64,000 nucleotides of DNA. It comes from Muscardinus avellanarius (Eukaryota > Chordata > Mammalia > Rodentia > Gliridae). The notes beneath the pieces were generated by a model, which saw only the letters and a program-made list of their open reading frames with translations, ran no database searches and had not been told where the DNA came from. Below are positions 21,403 to 33,277 of this stretch, piece by piece. The DNA lies in the NCBI GenBank assembly GCA_963383645.1, contig OY726574.1:59394394-59458393 (forward strand). Reading direction: 5' to 3'. The translations under genes and the position numbers were made by a program. The first letter of the stretch is position 1; every line of letters begins with the position of its first letter.

Positions 21403-22091
21403 CAGCTGCAGCTTTTGACCATGAACAGGGGGCCCATTTCTTCTGTGTTAAGCCGGTGCTTGGCACCCAAGCCTCAGGGCAGGGGAAGAGCCGCCTTAGG
21501 CAAATGTCTCATCCACCCAGGATCACAAAAGGCAACTTGTGAAGGTGTGGCCACAGTCACAGTAGACCCAACAGGCAGGTTCTCTAGCGTCCTCGGGCAC
21601 CTGTTCACCCGGGCCCCTGACATCCACCATGGAGATCCTTGCTGCTGACCACGCCACTGTGCCCTGGCCAGTGAAGCCCCTGCTTCTGCACTGGCTCCCC
21701 GTGCTTGAGCACCCATTTTCCCTATAGTTTGAGGGAAAGCAGATCCGATGGGTGGAGAGCAGGTGATCTGTCCTGAAACGAATTCATTCCCAAGTCCTAG
21801 TGGCATGACCCCAAGGGACATTTCTTATGTGTCCTTAAAGTAGCGGGTTTCAGACTGGGCTTCCAGGAGCCCTCAAGACTTCAAAGTGTTTGCAGGACCC
21901 ACTGCACGGTGTGCATGTGTGTTCACCTGGGAAGGTGCATGCACATGTGCATGTGTGCACAGGTCTGCGTGTGTGCAGGTGAGGGTGTGCAGGCGCCGGG
22001 GCACGCTGCAGTGGAGGGGAAGGGGGGGGAGCCCATGGCAACACTTGCTTCCTTCATCAGAGCAGCTGCCTGGACCCTCTGTCCAGTCATA
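21403..22091. other. Unassigned GC-richer sequence
   Basis: Contains a TG/CATG-rich stretch at about 21905-21990. Overlapping short frames on both strands are not protein-like. Confidence 0.45.
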
Positions 22092-22345
22092 TGAAATATG
22101 CTACTTTTATTTTATTTTTTATTTTTGATTGTTTGCAGTACTGGGGATGGAACCCAGGGCATTCTACCACCAACCTACATCCTCAGCCCTATTTTTCATT
22201 ATTTATTTTGAAACAGGGTCTCACTGAGCTGCAGAAGGCCTCCCTAAGCAGCTGAGGCTGGCCGAGAACCGCGATCCTCCTGTCTCAGCCTCCCGAATGC
22301 TGGGATTACAAGTGTGTGCCACCACACCCAGCTTGAAATATGCTA
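22092..22345 (-). mobile_element. B1-dID SINE
   Basis: Inverted copy with GTACTGGGGATGGAACCCAG and CAGCCTCCCGAATGCTGGGA. The duplication TGAAATATGCTA flanks it at 22092-22103 and 22334-22345. Confidence 0.93.
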
Positions 22346-22562
22346 TTTTAGACAGAGGCAGTGATGTCTGTCTGTAATCCCAGGCTCCCATACTTGGGAG
22401 GCTGAAATGGGAGAATCACAAGTTCAAAGCCAGCCTCAGTAACCTAGTGAGGTCCTTAGCAAGTTAGGGAGAGGCTATGTTTCAAAGTAAAACAGAGAGT
22501 AGGGCTGGGAATATAGCTCAGAGGTAGAGTGCCTGTGGGTTTAATTCCCAGTAAGAAACATA
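22346..22562 (+). mobile_element. B1-dID SINE
   Basis: GTGATGTCTGTCTGTAATCC opens the left arm, with a small insertion before TACTTGGGAGG. The dID arm is AGGGCTGGGAATATAGCTCA through GGTTTAATTCCCAG. Confidence 0.88.
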
Positions 22563-24686
22563 GGAGAGAGAGAATTAAGGGTCTGGTACCAAAATGAAGG
22601 AAAAAGTAGCAAAGAAGGGAGGGTGGATACAGGAAAAGGAGGAAGGGTGTGAGGAGGTATAAAAAAAAGAGCAAAGAAAGGAAAATAGAGAGGAGGAAAG
22701 GAAGGGTGGGGAGTTTGACCAGACCGGCTCTCCAGCAGGCTTCCGTAGGTGGCCCTGAGTGGAGCAGTAGTATGGCTCTGCCTTGGGGAGGCACTTTGTG
22801 TTCAGACCCAGGTTAGTGTCCAGAGATGGTGGAGGCGCCCAGGTAAGGGGGTCGCCCAGGCGAGGGAGGCGCCCAAGCGCTTCCCAGGCTATGTGCCCTG
22901 GACCCTTTCTCCACCGCGCTTGCGCAGCCCCAGGCCAGGTGTCCACGGCCTCTCCTAGGAAGTTTATAAATGGGTACAACTGGATGTGCCCCATTTGAAA
23001 GGAAAGGGTTCTTCCTCCACTCGGCAGGAAGGTTTTTGTGAAGAGTTAATCATAACAGTACACATTTGAAGGCGAGGAGAGATGAGATAAAGGTGCAGGG
23101 TTGCAGGGATGAACTGGACAGAAGATTTGAGAAAGGACCGTGTTAAGGTCCAACAGCCATGTCAGGGTTCCATCAGCGCCTGGGGCTGATAGTGAGACCT
23201 GCTCACTCCAAGAGGATGGACGGGAGCGCCTGGGCCACCCGAACCTGAAGTCCAATTCACAGGGCCGCTTCAGGGCACGTCTGCTCCGCCCCAGTCCGGA
23301 GAGCCGCCAGGGCCTGCAGGGCTCTGAGGACCCAGTTAGAAGGTGCTGCTGTCTGTGTGTTTAACAGGACTGCCCTCCTCTCCTCCTGAGACTGACGGGG
23401 CTAGACAAGCCCTGGGAAGACCAGAACGGGCTAGTGAAGGGCAGGTTCAGCCCCCAGTCCCTGGACGTGCTTCGCAGGCAAAAGTTTCAGCTCTGGCAGG
23501 TGCTGTGCGCCGGAGCCTCATCGAGACCCGACAGGAGCGGAGTGGGGTTCCCCTAAATTCAGTCCAAAGCTACACAAATGCTTACTTTTCCTCATTATTT
23601 CTGCACATACGATTCCTTATTCCCCACTAAGGAATATGGCATAACCAGCGTCTTGATCCACACGCCCAAATCCAGCCTTCAACTGTCTCTGGTTCCCATC
23701 TCTCTGCGGATCCTACCTACGTTCATAAGAAAATGCCAGGCTCTCATGGTAAGCTCTGACTGCACAGACCAGCGTGATTTCTGTTGGAATACGGCAGGAG
23801 AGGAATATGCCGCACAGATGAGGCCCCATTGGAGCAAACACCAGGAGTTGCTCCTGGCTACCAGTTCTGAACTCTCCGCTCGGTACACAAGGGGCATCTG
23901 GGGCGAATAGAGACCCGTGCCCTGCTGTGTCTTCCAGAGGGTAAATGCTAACCATCCCTCGCAGACAAGCTGTACCTACTTATCCTCCTACTCTGACATA
24001 ACCCCTGATGGATCTGGGGAAACAAGAACCTCACCCTCCCTGGTAGATGGGAGCACAAGCCCCTGGTGACCGAGCTCATGAGCACAGCCTTGGGGCTGCT
24101 GGGGTCTCTGTGTGGCTTTCAATCACCTACAATCTTTTGCAGATCTGAAGTGTTTTCACATTTATTTCGCCCCCACAATAGTGATACTTCTTCCTTTGCC
24201 AGGGTTGAAGGCAGAAAATAACTCCCTGGAAGGATGTTTCCCATGTAGAAGTCACGGGGCTATGGGCAGGACCAGCTCTAGGTCATCTGGTGCCTATCAA
24301 GGTCTCCTAATCGCAGACCGCAGACCGTATGCCCTTTCCCACAGCCCCAATCAATATGCCTGCCAATGTACAAGATGCAGCGGACTCCTCGCTTCTGGTC
24401 AGCTAACACTGACCTACTGCCTACCTGGAGCTCCTCTCTGGCTGGGGGGTGGAACAGCCAAGGGGCACAAACTATCTCTCCTCTCAGAGTTCCTGCTGGA
24501 AGGTCAAGAGGCCATCACATCCAGGGATCAAATTGTACCAGTATTGGAAAATTTTTCTGGTATTAGTTTGGAAAGTGTAAAAGAGAAGTCAGAGCCTGGG
24601 TGCTGCGCAGGCGCTCCGGCAGGGAGGGGCGGCAGCTGTTGCAGTGCAGAGTTCCTTTCTCTGCCCTTGGTTCTAATAATTATCCT
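22563..24686. other. GC-richer block without recognised repeats
   Basis: Purine-rich at 22600-22720 and GC-rich at 22800-23540 with scattered CpGs, but not dense enough by eye to call a CpG island. Open frames of up to 192 codons (24112-24690, +) show no domain, signal peptide or splice signature I can recognise, and one such frame is expected by chance in a window this size. No product is claimed. Confidence 0.5.
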
Positions 24687-25425
24687 GTAGTAAGGATGTA
24701 AAGGAAATTAAGGCCTTTAGCCTTAAAAGCATTAGAGACAATTGAAGCCCTAAAAATATGTAGAGGCAATCAGTGCCTCTGTTTCCCCCTCTCCTTTGTA
24801 ACCTGGGCTTGGTTTGGGAAAGGTAAACTCCATGTGTGCTTCAAAGCACCCATAGGTGATGAGAAACCAATACTGCTCAATATAATAGAGGTGAAATCAG
24901 GTAGATTCTTGATCCCTGCACTTAGTAAGTGTGCTGTCTGGAGGCAAAGAGGCACCACCTGGCCAAGAAATGAGTCACTAGCCCATTGCCTTCGTAACAC
25001 TGATGGGAAGATACCAATACACAATCTTTTTTTTTTTTTTTTTTTTTTTTGCAGTACTGGAGATGGAACCCAGGAGCATTCTACCTCCGAGAAACACCCC
25101 TAGTCCTCTTTTTTATTCTTTGTTTTGAAACAGGGTCTCACTGAGTTGCAAAGGGCCTCACTAAGTAGCTGAGGCTGGCTTCGAATGTGCACGATCCTCC
25201 CATCTCAGCCTCCCAATAGCTGGGATTACAAGCATGCGCCACCACACCCGGCTCCAATACAAAATCTTTTTAAAGGCTGGGGTCCTGAGAAGGGGCAGAG
25301 TTCCATTCCCGGGCTCTCCAGCGTGCTGAAAAAGCACGCTGCTTTTTCTTCTTCTCTTCCTTTGTATTTCCTACTGATTTTGTAATAAAGCTGCCTATTA
25401 GTTTTAATTTTCCTGTTCAACAAAC
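24687..25425 (+). mobile_element. Possible solitary LTR
   Basis: Without the SINE inside it this is about 500 bp, beginning TGTAGTAAGGATGTAAAGG and ending near CCTGTTCAACA. It contains a polyadenylation-type word AATAAAGCTGCC at 25384-25395 shortly before that end, after a C/T-rich stretch, as in an LTR R-U5 region. No primer-binding site or internal gene is visible, and the boundaries are a guess. Confidence 0.3.
25014..25270 (-). mobile_element. B1-dID SINE
   Basis: Inverted copy with GTACTGGAGATGGAACCCAG and GCGCCACCACACCCGGCT. A 17 bp duplication, CCAATACACAATCTTTT (25014-25030) and CCAATACAAAATCTTTT (25254-25270), flanks it. Confidence 0.95.
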
Positions 25426-25915
25426 TTTAGTTGAATAAGGAAGAGAACCCACAGCACCATTTGCAACCTTAACAAGATCAGGCTCTAGTTGCTACCCCGG
25501 TGCTAGGGGAGGGAGGATTTCCTGCAGGTGTATCTTTAGCAGGAAGGGTCCTCTGATGGGGAAGAAACCTTCCTGGCGGAGAGAAGGGCACAGAACGCAG
25601 AAAACAGAGTGTGGGTTTAGGATGCTTTCTATGGATCAGGGAGGAAAATCCTGAGACCTTTTCCTGTGAAAAAGGTCTCAACCCATGTGGACTCTTTATC
25701 CAGGTTCATGCAGGCCAGGTCAGTACAGAGTTCAGATTTACCCTCTGGGTGAAAGAGGGCCTCAGGATTAAGCAGGGGCACGATTTGATCAGGACGGGGT
25801 TTGGGCAGACCTCTTCAACCCCAAGGAGAAGGCCTGCAGCTCTTCTTGGTTCCCAGATCTGAGAAACTTTATGGAGCTGTGCACGGGGCAAGTGTTTAAG
25901 AAGTACTGTCTTCAG
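25426..25915. other. Unassigned single-copy sequence
   Basis: Short frames on both strands without protein-like features. No named repeat seen. Confidence 0.45.
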
Positions 25916-26135
25916 CGGGGCGTGGTGGTGGACGCTTGTAATCAGCATTAGGGAGGCGGAGACAGGAGGATCACGGCTCACAGGCAGCCTCAGCTAGTGA
26001 GGCCCTTTGCAACTCAGTGAAGCCCTTTGCAACTCAGTGAGACCCTGTTTCAAAATAAAGAATAAAATATAGGGCTGGGGTTGTAGCTCGGAGGTAGAAT
26101 GCCCCTGGGTTCAGTCCCTGGTACTAGAAGAAACA
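25916..26135 (+). mobile_element. B1-dID SINE with internal duplication
   Basis: GGGGCGTGGTGGTGGACGCT opens it. CCCTTTGCAACTCAGTGA is repeated in tandem near 26005-26040, then the dID arm ends GGGTTCAGTCCCTGGTAC. Confidence 0.92.
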
Positions 26136-26550
26136 GAGACTCTGTACTACATTTGAGAACGTTCCCCTTGAGGTTTTTTTTGTTTGTTTGTTTTGTTTGT
26201 TTTTGTTTTTTTTAATCATGGTTAATATCTTAGTTAGTTGTTTAAAGAAAATAGTTAAATATTTTATGTGTTCTTCTCCTTGGACTGAGTATACTTTGAG
26301 GTTACTGTCTCACCTAATAGAACACCATAAAATGCCATAAATATTTCATAATGTTCTATATTTGGTTGCCAGTGCTTGAAAACAGCTTGCCTCCTTCGCC
26401 TAGCTCTAAGCCCAGGAGCCCAGGGGGAAGGGCAGGAGGAAGCCCTGCTCTCCCCATCAGGCTCTCCCACGTTTCCACCCAGAGCACCCAAAGGTTGAAT
26501 TATTCCATGCTGAGGGAAGTGTAGTCGTCCTGAAGATGTGACTTATTTCC
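26136..26550. other. Unassigned sequence
   Basis: Contains a TTTG-rich run at 26174-26213. No gene seen. Confidence 0.45.
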
Positions 26551-26747
26551 CTCGTGTGTGTGTGTTACTGGGGCATTCTACATCTGAGCTAGACCTCTAA
26601 CCATATTTTATTTTTTATTTGGAAACAGAGTTTAAGTTGCTGGGTACTTCACTAGGTTACTGAGGCTGGTCTCGAACCTACAATCCTCTTTTCTCGGGCT
26701 CCTCACAAGTACTGGGATTGCAGATGTGTGTCACCATGCCCAGCTGC
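26551..26747 (-). mobile_element. B1-dID SINE
   Basis: A short TG run leads into GTTACTGGGGCATTCTACAT, then GAGGCTGGTCTCGAACCTAC and GTGTCACCATGCCCAGCTG. Confidence 0.88.
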
Positions 26748-27540
26748 TTTCAACATCTGAATGCAGATACTGAGGGCCAGAACTAGAAGAACAAAGGGTA
26801 TTAACATTAAATATAAAGAGTTTTATTTATTGCTGTTGCTAGATGACATTCTGAAATAGAATGGGAAGGATTGTGGGAATAAATGGAAGGCATTAGGAGG
26901 AACCACCATTAAAATGTAATCATGAAAGACTCATCAAGCTGATTTTTATGCAAATGACTTGTCTATCCACTTCCCTGAGGCCCTTCTCAAGCTTCCTGAA
27001 ATTAAATATAAATATATACACATACATTGTATCTATTTCTATTTATGAATTAATCCATCTAATCTCTCTATCTAGTATTTAGAAAGGAAAGAGAATTGCT
27101 AATCAAAATCCTGAATTTCCTTAGAAGATTTGGAATTGCACTCTAACAGATTCAGGGGAACGGAAAATTGCATGCAAGTTCTTCTGGGTTTTACCTGCCT
27201 ACAAAAATTTTTTTTCCCCAGAAGTTGAGGAGCTTATATTATACTTTTATTTCTATTCATTGAAGAGATTGCCTTGATTCTTATTTTATCTTGGTAATGC
27301 CCCAATGTTACTCTCTCCTTTTGTACAGTTTGCAATCAAAATGATTACACTTTATTTCTTATGTTAAAATATTTCTATATACAAAAGCCAAGTTATCACG
27401 AAATCTCAGGATTAATTTTTCTTACTAAGGACCTGAGTAGTATTTTTTGCTTTAAAGATAAGCTGTAGTTATTTCTCTCTGGTACTGTAAAATTTATTAA
27501 AAATCTGAGAACTCATCTTAAGAATCATCCTGAGAGTTAG
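26748..27540. other. Unassigned AT-rich sequence
   Basis: Repeat-free by eye. The 26840-27000 part (TCATGAAAGACTCATCAAGC, TTTTTATGCAAATGACTTG with an octamer-like ATGCAAAT) could be conserved non-coding DNA. Confidence 0.4.
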
Positions 27541-27670
27541 GTACATTGAGATTACGGTGCCTATAATACTAGCTACTCAGAAGGCTGAGGTGGGAAGACC
27601 TTGTTAAGTTCAAGGCCAGCCTGGGCAATACAGTGAGACCTCTCTCTCAAAAGACAAAACAAAAATAAAT
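27541..27670 (+). mobile_element. Monomeric 7SL-derived SINE
   Basis: GCCTATAATACTAGCTACTC, GAAGGCTGAGGTGGGAAGAC and AAGGCCAGCCTGGGCAATAC are 7SL-like, with the CTACTCAG and CCTGGGCAA words of ancestral monomers. No dID arm follows, only an A-rich tail. It predates or lies outside the dimeric family. Confidence 0.85.
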
Positions 27671-28218
27671 CATTCCAGACTCTAATATCTTAACCCAATG
27701 TTTTAATAATTATTGACATAAAATTAGATAGCTAGGAAAATTTCAGTGTAATTTGATAAATCAAAGTCCACATTATCAATCATGTTACTAATGTGGTCAC
27801 AAGCCCAAGAGTCTGTAAGTGCTGGGTTAAATCAACAGGAATTTAAATCTGTGATCTTCCCTAGGCATAAAATGTGGAGTATCTCTAAACCCCGACCTGA
27901 CACCACTGCAAATACATGTTTTTCGAGGGACACAAAGAAGAGGTAAGCAAAACTACTTGACAAAAATATCTGTATGCCTAAGCCCCTTGTGCAGCTGGCG
28001 GAATCTTTGGGATCGGATTCCAGCACTGATAGAACGTGTAGGGAACGTTCCCAGAGCATAAGAAAGTACTGCTCCGCCTCCAGAGTTTCTAATCACTATT
28101 TTTGGTGTTACACTTCACTTTTTAACAAAGCACCTGTTGTATTCCTACTTTTCTTCCATAGGGATTTCCAAGATTTTATTTCCATTATTCTGTTGATTTT
28201 GTGTGACATAATTTTTTA
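27671..28218. other. Unassigned single-copy sequence
   Basis: AT-rich. No gene or repeat recognised. Confidence 0.45.
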
Positions 28219-28436
28219 TCATTATTAATTAATTAATTAATTAATTTTTGGTGGTACTGGGGTTCCTGGAAGCCCTTCTACCTCTGGGCTACACTCCCAG
28301 CCCTATTTTGTACTTTTTTTTAAAATTTGGAAACAGGGTCTCTTACGCCAGCGCGGCTGTCTTCGAACCTGCGCGATCCTCCTGTCTCCGCCTCCCAAGC
28401 GCGGGGATTACAAGCGTGCGCCACCATGCCCGGCTT
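28219..28436 (-). mobile_element. Young hairpin-type B1-dID SINE
   Basis: The tail is a TTAA-type microsatellite at 28224-28245. GGTGGTACTGGGGTTCCTGG, then a short-loop hairpin with two stem changes near 28347-28365, then AGCGTGCGCCACCATGCCCG. Confidence 0.94.
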
Positions 28437-28875
28437 GATCATTATTTAATGCCAGCAAGTGGCCATGATATTATTTCATCAGGGTTGTCCATGCAATGTC
28501 ACTGCTTGAAAATAAATAAGAGGAACATTTGCATAGTAATAAGGCTGCATAGGCAAAAATAATTGCAATTTATCATCACCACAAATGGATTGGTTATTAG
28601 CATAGGATGAGGGACTGGGAATCATCACCTCTGATATTAAAAAGCAAATAAATTGCTGGCCTATTAGAAAGTACAATATTTATGATGGAGGTTTTCTTAA
28701 TAGTTCTGAGTATGGAAAATATCAGAGTACATTTGTCAAAGGATCCTTAGAGAGCAGCATTCCGTTTTGTTGTGTCGTAGCTTTGGAACTAAAGGGAATT
28801 TGATGCTAATGTTTTTATTAATAGAGGAAAGGTTAAACATGAGCACATAGCCATACTTGTTAATTAAAAGTTCTA
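28437..28875. other. Unassigned AT-rich sequence
   Basis: No gene or named repeat seen. Confidence 0.45.
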
Positions 28876-29058
28876 ATAATTAGCCAGTTGTCATGGCATA
28901 TGCCTGTAATCCCAGTACATGGTGAGGCTGAGACAGAAGGATTGCAGGTTGGATGGAGGCCAGCCTCAGCAACTTAGCAAGATCTGTTTCAAAATGTAAA
29001 AAATATTAAATAAGGCTGGTGGCATGGCTCAGAGGTAGAATGCCCATGGGTGATAATT
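28876..29058 (+). mobile_element. B1-dID SINE, 3' truncated
   Basis: GTCATGGCATATGCCTGTAA opens it. The dID arm stops after GGTAGAATGCCCATGGGTGA without the B-box half or a tail. Confidence 0.85.
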
Positions 29059-29440
29059 TTACCTCAGTTCTGTGTCTCTGAGGGGAGTTCAAAGAGAAAG
29101 TAGGGATGGGGACTAGAAGAGGTTTCTATAGAAAATCAGAGGCACAGAGAAAAAGGAGGCCGTTACAAAATACAAGAGGCAGGTTTTATGTTCCAAAGAA
29201 AAATATCTGGACACCTTCCTCTGCTTTCACATTTATTTGGCAGTGAAATAGTCTCTCTGAGTCACGCCTTAGTGAGCCCGTGCCTTCTGAGCCTGTTGGA
29301 GACCCTCCATGGGTCGGGGGTCTAAGCGAGTCCTGCAGGGGCGTTAGCTTCCTGATGTCCCTACAGTTCTATGACCACAGTTTCCTTTCAAAAGAACCTT
29401 CTTAACTGTTTCCCTCAGGTGCCTCAGGTCCAGCCCCGTC
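29059..29440. other. Unassigned single-copy sequence
   Basis: Nothing recognised. Confidence 0.45.
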
Positions 29441-29818
29441 CAGCACACCTGCTCCTATAACTACCTAGCACTGTCGAAAAAAATAAATATAAACACACCA
29501 AGATAAAGAGCCAGACATGGTTAACAGGGGCGGGCAGAGGTGAAGGAGGGCGGGGGGAGGTGAGTGTAGCACAGAGGAGCAGGTAGGTAGAACGAGCCAG
29601 CCTTGCATTCCAGTGTTCAGCGCAGGGACTATAGGCAACAGGACGATGCCGCACTGACCAATCTTACTGAGTCCATAGCTAAACCCAAAATGGATAACTA
29701 TGAGATGATGGTTATAGGCTTTGTTTCGCTACAGTAACAGTTTTGCTCTGTGTATATATTCCAAAACAGCCTGTTGGATGCTGTAAGTAGGCACAATAAA
29801 ATTTAGTTGTTTAAAAAA
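29441..29818 (+). mobile_element. Old L1 3' UTR fragment
   Basis: The succession ACTGAGTCCATAGCT, GGATAACTATGAGATGATGG, TATATATTCCAAAACAGCCT and TGTAAGTAGGCACAATAAAA resembles the 3' UTR and 3' end of mid-age mammalian L1. No ORF2 is attached. Confidence 0.55.
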
Positions 29819-30148
29819 GAAGGGTGTGTGGAGGGAAGGTACTATGTGGAGTGGGAGCCTGGCAGAGGACAGGGCTGGGGACACGGTCTGCTCATCAGTC
29901 TCCCCGTCCATGGGTCTCTTAGGTGCTAATATTTCTCACTACTGTGCTGCAAGCATCCACTGGATTTAGTTCTCTTCCTCTTTCTGAGAACTCAGCTGGA
30001 AAGGATTTGCCAGCTTCTTTGACTGGAGTTGGAGTGTGTGATGAGATCTCACCTGTGCAGTGAGAGACACATGAAGGTGAAAGGCCAAGCTGAGGACCAA
30101 GGGATGGACACACCTTCTCTCTGTCTTTTTCTTACATGTCCTCAAGTA
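29819..30148. other. Unassigned single-copy sequence
   Basis: Nothing recognised. Confidence 0.45.
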
Positions 30149-30345
30149 TCTTTATTTTTAAAATTTTTTCTACTGATGCATTATATTCATACATCTTAAT
30201 AGGATGCAAGATGGTGGAGACATACATGCACACAACACCCAAATAGTTCTTACCCAGTTTCCATCCCATTCCCTCCCTCTCCCTCCTTCTCATGTTTGGG
30301 ACACACCCTTTCTTTCTCCCTTGGTTTGGTGGGCCAATGCAGATG
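30149..30345 (-). mobile_element. L1 3' UTR fragment
   Basis: CTGATGCATTATATTCATAC, CATCTTAATAGGATGCAAGA and CCCTCCTTCTCATGTTTGG match the 3' UTR of the L1 at 42.4 kb in the same orientation. Heavily 5'-truncated. Confidence 0.8.
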
Positions 30346-30377
30346 ATCTGGGGGGGGGATGGGGGCACTCCCAGACT

Positions 30378-30600
30378 TAGGGAATTGGTTTTTTTGGGGG
30401 GGTGGTACTGGGGTTCCTGGAAGCCCTTCTACCTCTGGGCTACACTCCCAGACCTATTTTTATATTTTTTTATTTGGAAACAGGGTCTCCTAAGCCAGCG
30501 CGTGCGGCTGGCTTCGAACCTGCGCGATCCTCCTGTCTCTGCCTCCCAAGCGTGGGGATGACAAGCGTGCGCCACCACGCCCGGCTAGGACATTGGTTTT
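30378..30600 (-). mobile_element. Young hairpin-type B1-dID SINE
   Basis: Inverted copy with GGTGGTACTGGGGTTCCTGG, the 7 nt loop hairpin at about 30491-30513 and GCGTGCGCCACCACGCCCGG. Flanks GGAATTGGTTTTTT and GGACATTGGTTTTTT look like an imperfect target-site duplication. Confidence 0.95.
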
Positions 30601-30664
30601 TTAATGAGGGTCTAGAGGTGTACAAAGTGGTTTTGACTCCCAGTCAACATTTGAAAATGATAGA

Positions 30665-30898
30665 GTACATTTTTTTTTTATTGTTGTTGTTGTTGGTGGT
30701 GATACTAGAGATTGAACCTTGGACCATTCTACATCTGAGCTACACTCCCAGACCTATTTCATTCTTTAAATTCTGAAACGGGGTCTCACTTAGTTGCTGA
30801 GAGTCTTGCTAAATTGCTGAGGCTAGCCTCGAACCTGTGATCCTCTGTCTTAGCATCCCAAGTACTGGAATTACAGGTATGCACCACGATGCCCAGCT
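30665..30898 (-). mobile_element. B1-dID SINE
   Basis: Inverted copy with GATACTAGAGATTGAACCTT, TTGTTGTTGTTG in the tail, and GCACCACGATGCCCAGCTG. Confidence 0.9.
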
Positions 30899-31554
30899 GT
30901 CTGCAGATATTTTGATTGTCATAACTAAGAGGTGGTACTGGCATCTGGTGGACAGGGGCTCATTGTGCAAAGCATGACCCAGCCCCAAATGTCAACAGTG
31001 GTGCATAGGAGAGGCCCCAGTTTTAAGAGATGGCGGAGCCAGTAGATGAGAGGGCCGAGTCCTTTTGTGGCTCACCCCCAGCCCCGCTGCAGACACTCAT
31101 GGAACTGCAAGGGACCGAGAATGACCCCTTTGCAGGTGAAGACTCAGACATGAGGGTCATGTATTTCAGCAGTTAGCCTGGCCTGATGGGGTCATAGAAT
31201 TCCACCTAAAACAGCCCTGGTATGGTTCTGGTGGGCTGCTCTGCAGAACCACTGAGGACATCTTTATTGCATGGTCTGTCCAGTGCAGACTGACACAAGC
31301 TGAGCAGGGTGATGAAGGGAATCTTTCAACTTGAAACAGTCATCAGTGACCAAAAGCCCCCTGTACCAGTCGCCCCATTTCAGAGCCAACTCCGGGGCTG
31401 AACGTGGGCCCTGCAGTGACTCAAATCAGTCATGGCCTTTGGTCCTTCGAAGCTCTCCCTTCCCCCACAGTATAAAGTTACAGGGCAGCTGGCCTCAATT
31501 ATACATGCAAGGGGGCTTTATTTGGGACTAACTTTATGGTGCCGACTCCATTTC
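30899..31554. other. Unassigned single-copy sequence
   Basis: No recognisable repeat. No gene seen. Confidence 0.45.
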
Positions 31555-33242
31555 AATTTCTTTTTTATATTAAAATTCTTTATTTTTTACTTTTTATTTT
31601 TAGGTGGATTGTATTGAAAATGGCATACATTCAGCCTGTGCTTGGTGCCCTCTCCCATCCCCCACTCCCCCTCCCAACACTGAGTGTCCAGGCTGACCAT
31701 GCTACCTTCATACTTTTACACATATTCAAATGTAGCTCCTTCATTAATCAACCTCAGCTTTCTTCATCTCCTACTCTTCCATTTCAGCTTTGCGGAGGTT
31801 TCCCCTCTATTATCTGGAGTCCCTCTGGTATTCCTAACACTCCCTAGTTTGGGCATATTAGAGAAAACATATGTTCCTTCTCTTTTTGTGCTTGGCTGAT
31901 CTCACTTACTTCTTTATAGCTGAGTAGAATTCTGTTGCGTGTATTTCCCATAATTTTGCAATCCATTCATCTGTTGATGGAGACCTAGGTTGGTTCCATA
32001 TTTTGGCTATTATGAATTGTGCTGCTATGAACATGGGTATGCATGTGTTACTGTAGTTCCATGATTTCAATCCCTTTGGACAAATACCCAGGAGTGGTAT
32101 AGCCGGATCATATGGTGAATCCATTCCCAGTTTTCTAAGGAATCTCCACACTGATCTCCATAGCAGCTGAACTAGTTTGCACTCCCACCAACAGTGTAAC
32201 AGAGTTCCTCTTTCCCCACATCCTCACCAGCATTTGTTGTTATTTGATTTCTTTATGCTTGCCACTCTGGGGTTAGATGGAATAATCTCAGCGTAGTTTT
32301 GATTTGCTTCTCCCTAATGAACATCTTTTCGTGTATCTATTGGCCCTTTGTATCTCTTGTTTTGTGAAGTGTCTATTCAGTTCAGTTGCCCGTTTCTTGA
32401 TTGGGTTATTTTTTTTGTTAGCATAGAGTCTTTTGAGCTCTTTGTATATTCTGAATATTAGCCTTCTATCTGAGTGATGGCTGGTAAAGATCTTCTCCCA
32501 TTCTGTAGGCTTTTTCTTTAGGTTCTTGTTGGTTTCCTTTGATGAGAAGAAACTTTTTAGTTTGATGCCATCCCACTTGTTAATTCTTGCTTTAATTTCC
32601 TGAACTTTGGAGGTCTTGTTGGGAAAGTTACTGCCTGTGCCTATATGTTGAAGTGTTGAGCCTATGCCCTCCTCTAATAACTTCACAGTGTCTGGTCTAA
32701 TTTCTAAGTCTTTGATCCATCTCGAGTTGATTCCTGTGAGAGGTAAGGATTTAGTTCCATCTTTCTACAAATGGATAGCCAGTTCTCCCAGCACCATTTG
32801 TTGAAAAGGCTGTCTTTTCTCCAGTGTGTGAGTTTGGACCCTTTGTCAAAAATTGACTATAGGTATGTAGGTTTGTTTCTGTATCTTCTATTCTGTTCCA
32901 CTGGTCAGTCTGTCTGTTGTGGTACCAATACCATACTCTTTTTTTTTTTTTAACTAATATTGCTCTATAGTATAATTTGAAGTCAAGGATTGTGATGCCT
33001 CCTGAATGGTTCTTATTGTTAAGGTTTGCTTTGGCCATTCTGGATCTTTTCTTTCTCCATATAAAGTTCATGACAGATTTTTCTAGGTCTATGATGAATG
33101 TTATTGGTATTTTGATAGGAATTGCATTGAATCTGTAGGTCACTTTTGGCAAATGGCCATTTTGATTATATTTACTCTACCTATCCATGAGCAAGGGAGA
33201 TCTTTCCATCTTCCAAGGTCTTCAATTTCTTTCTTCAATGTT

Positions 33243-33277
<35 letters not shown>

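Noticed and set aside
20553..21413. Target-site duplication GCTGCAGCTG around the three inverted SINEs
   Set aside because: The word is low-complexity (GCAGCT units), and the three SINEs are each complete, so one duplication cannot flank them all.
22740..23540. CpG island promoter
   Set aside because: GC is raised, but CpG density is modest by eye and no first exon with a splice donor is convincing.
24112..24690. 192-codon open frame on the plus strand
   Set aside because: No domain, signal peptide, repeat or homology that I recognise. About one frame of this length is expected by chance in a 64 kb window.
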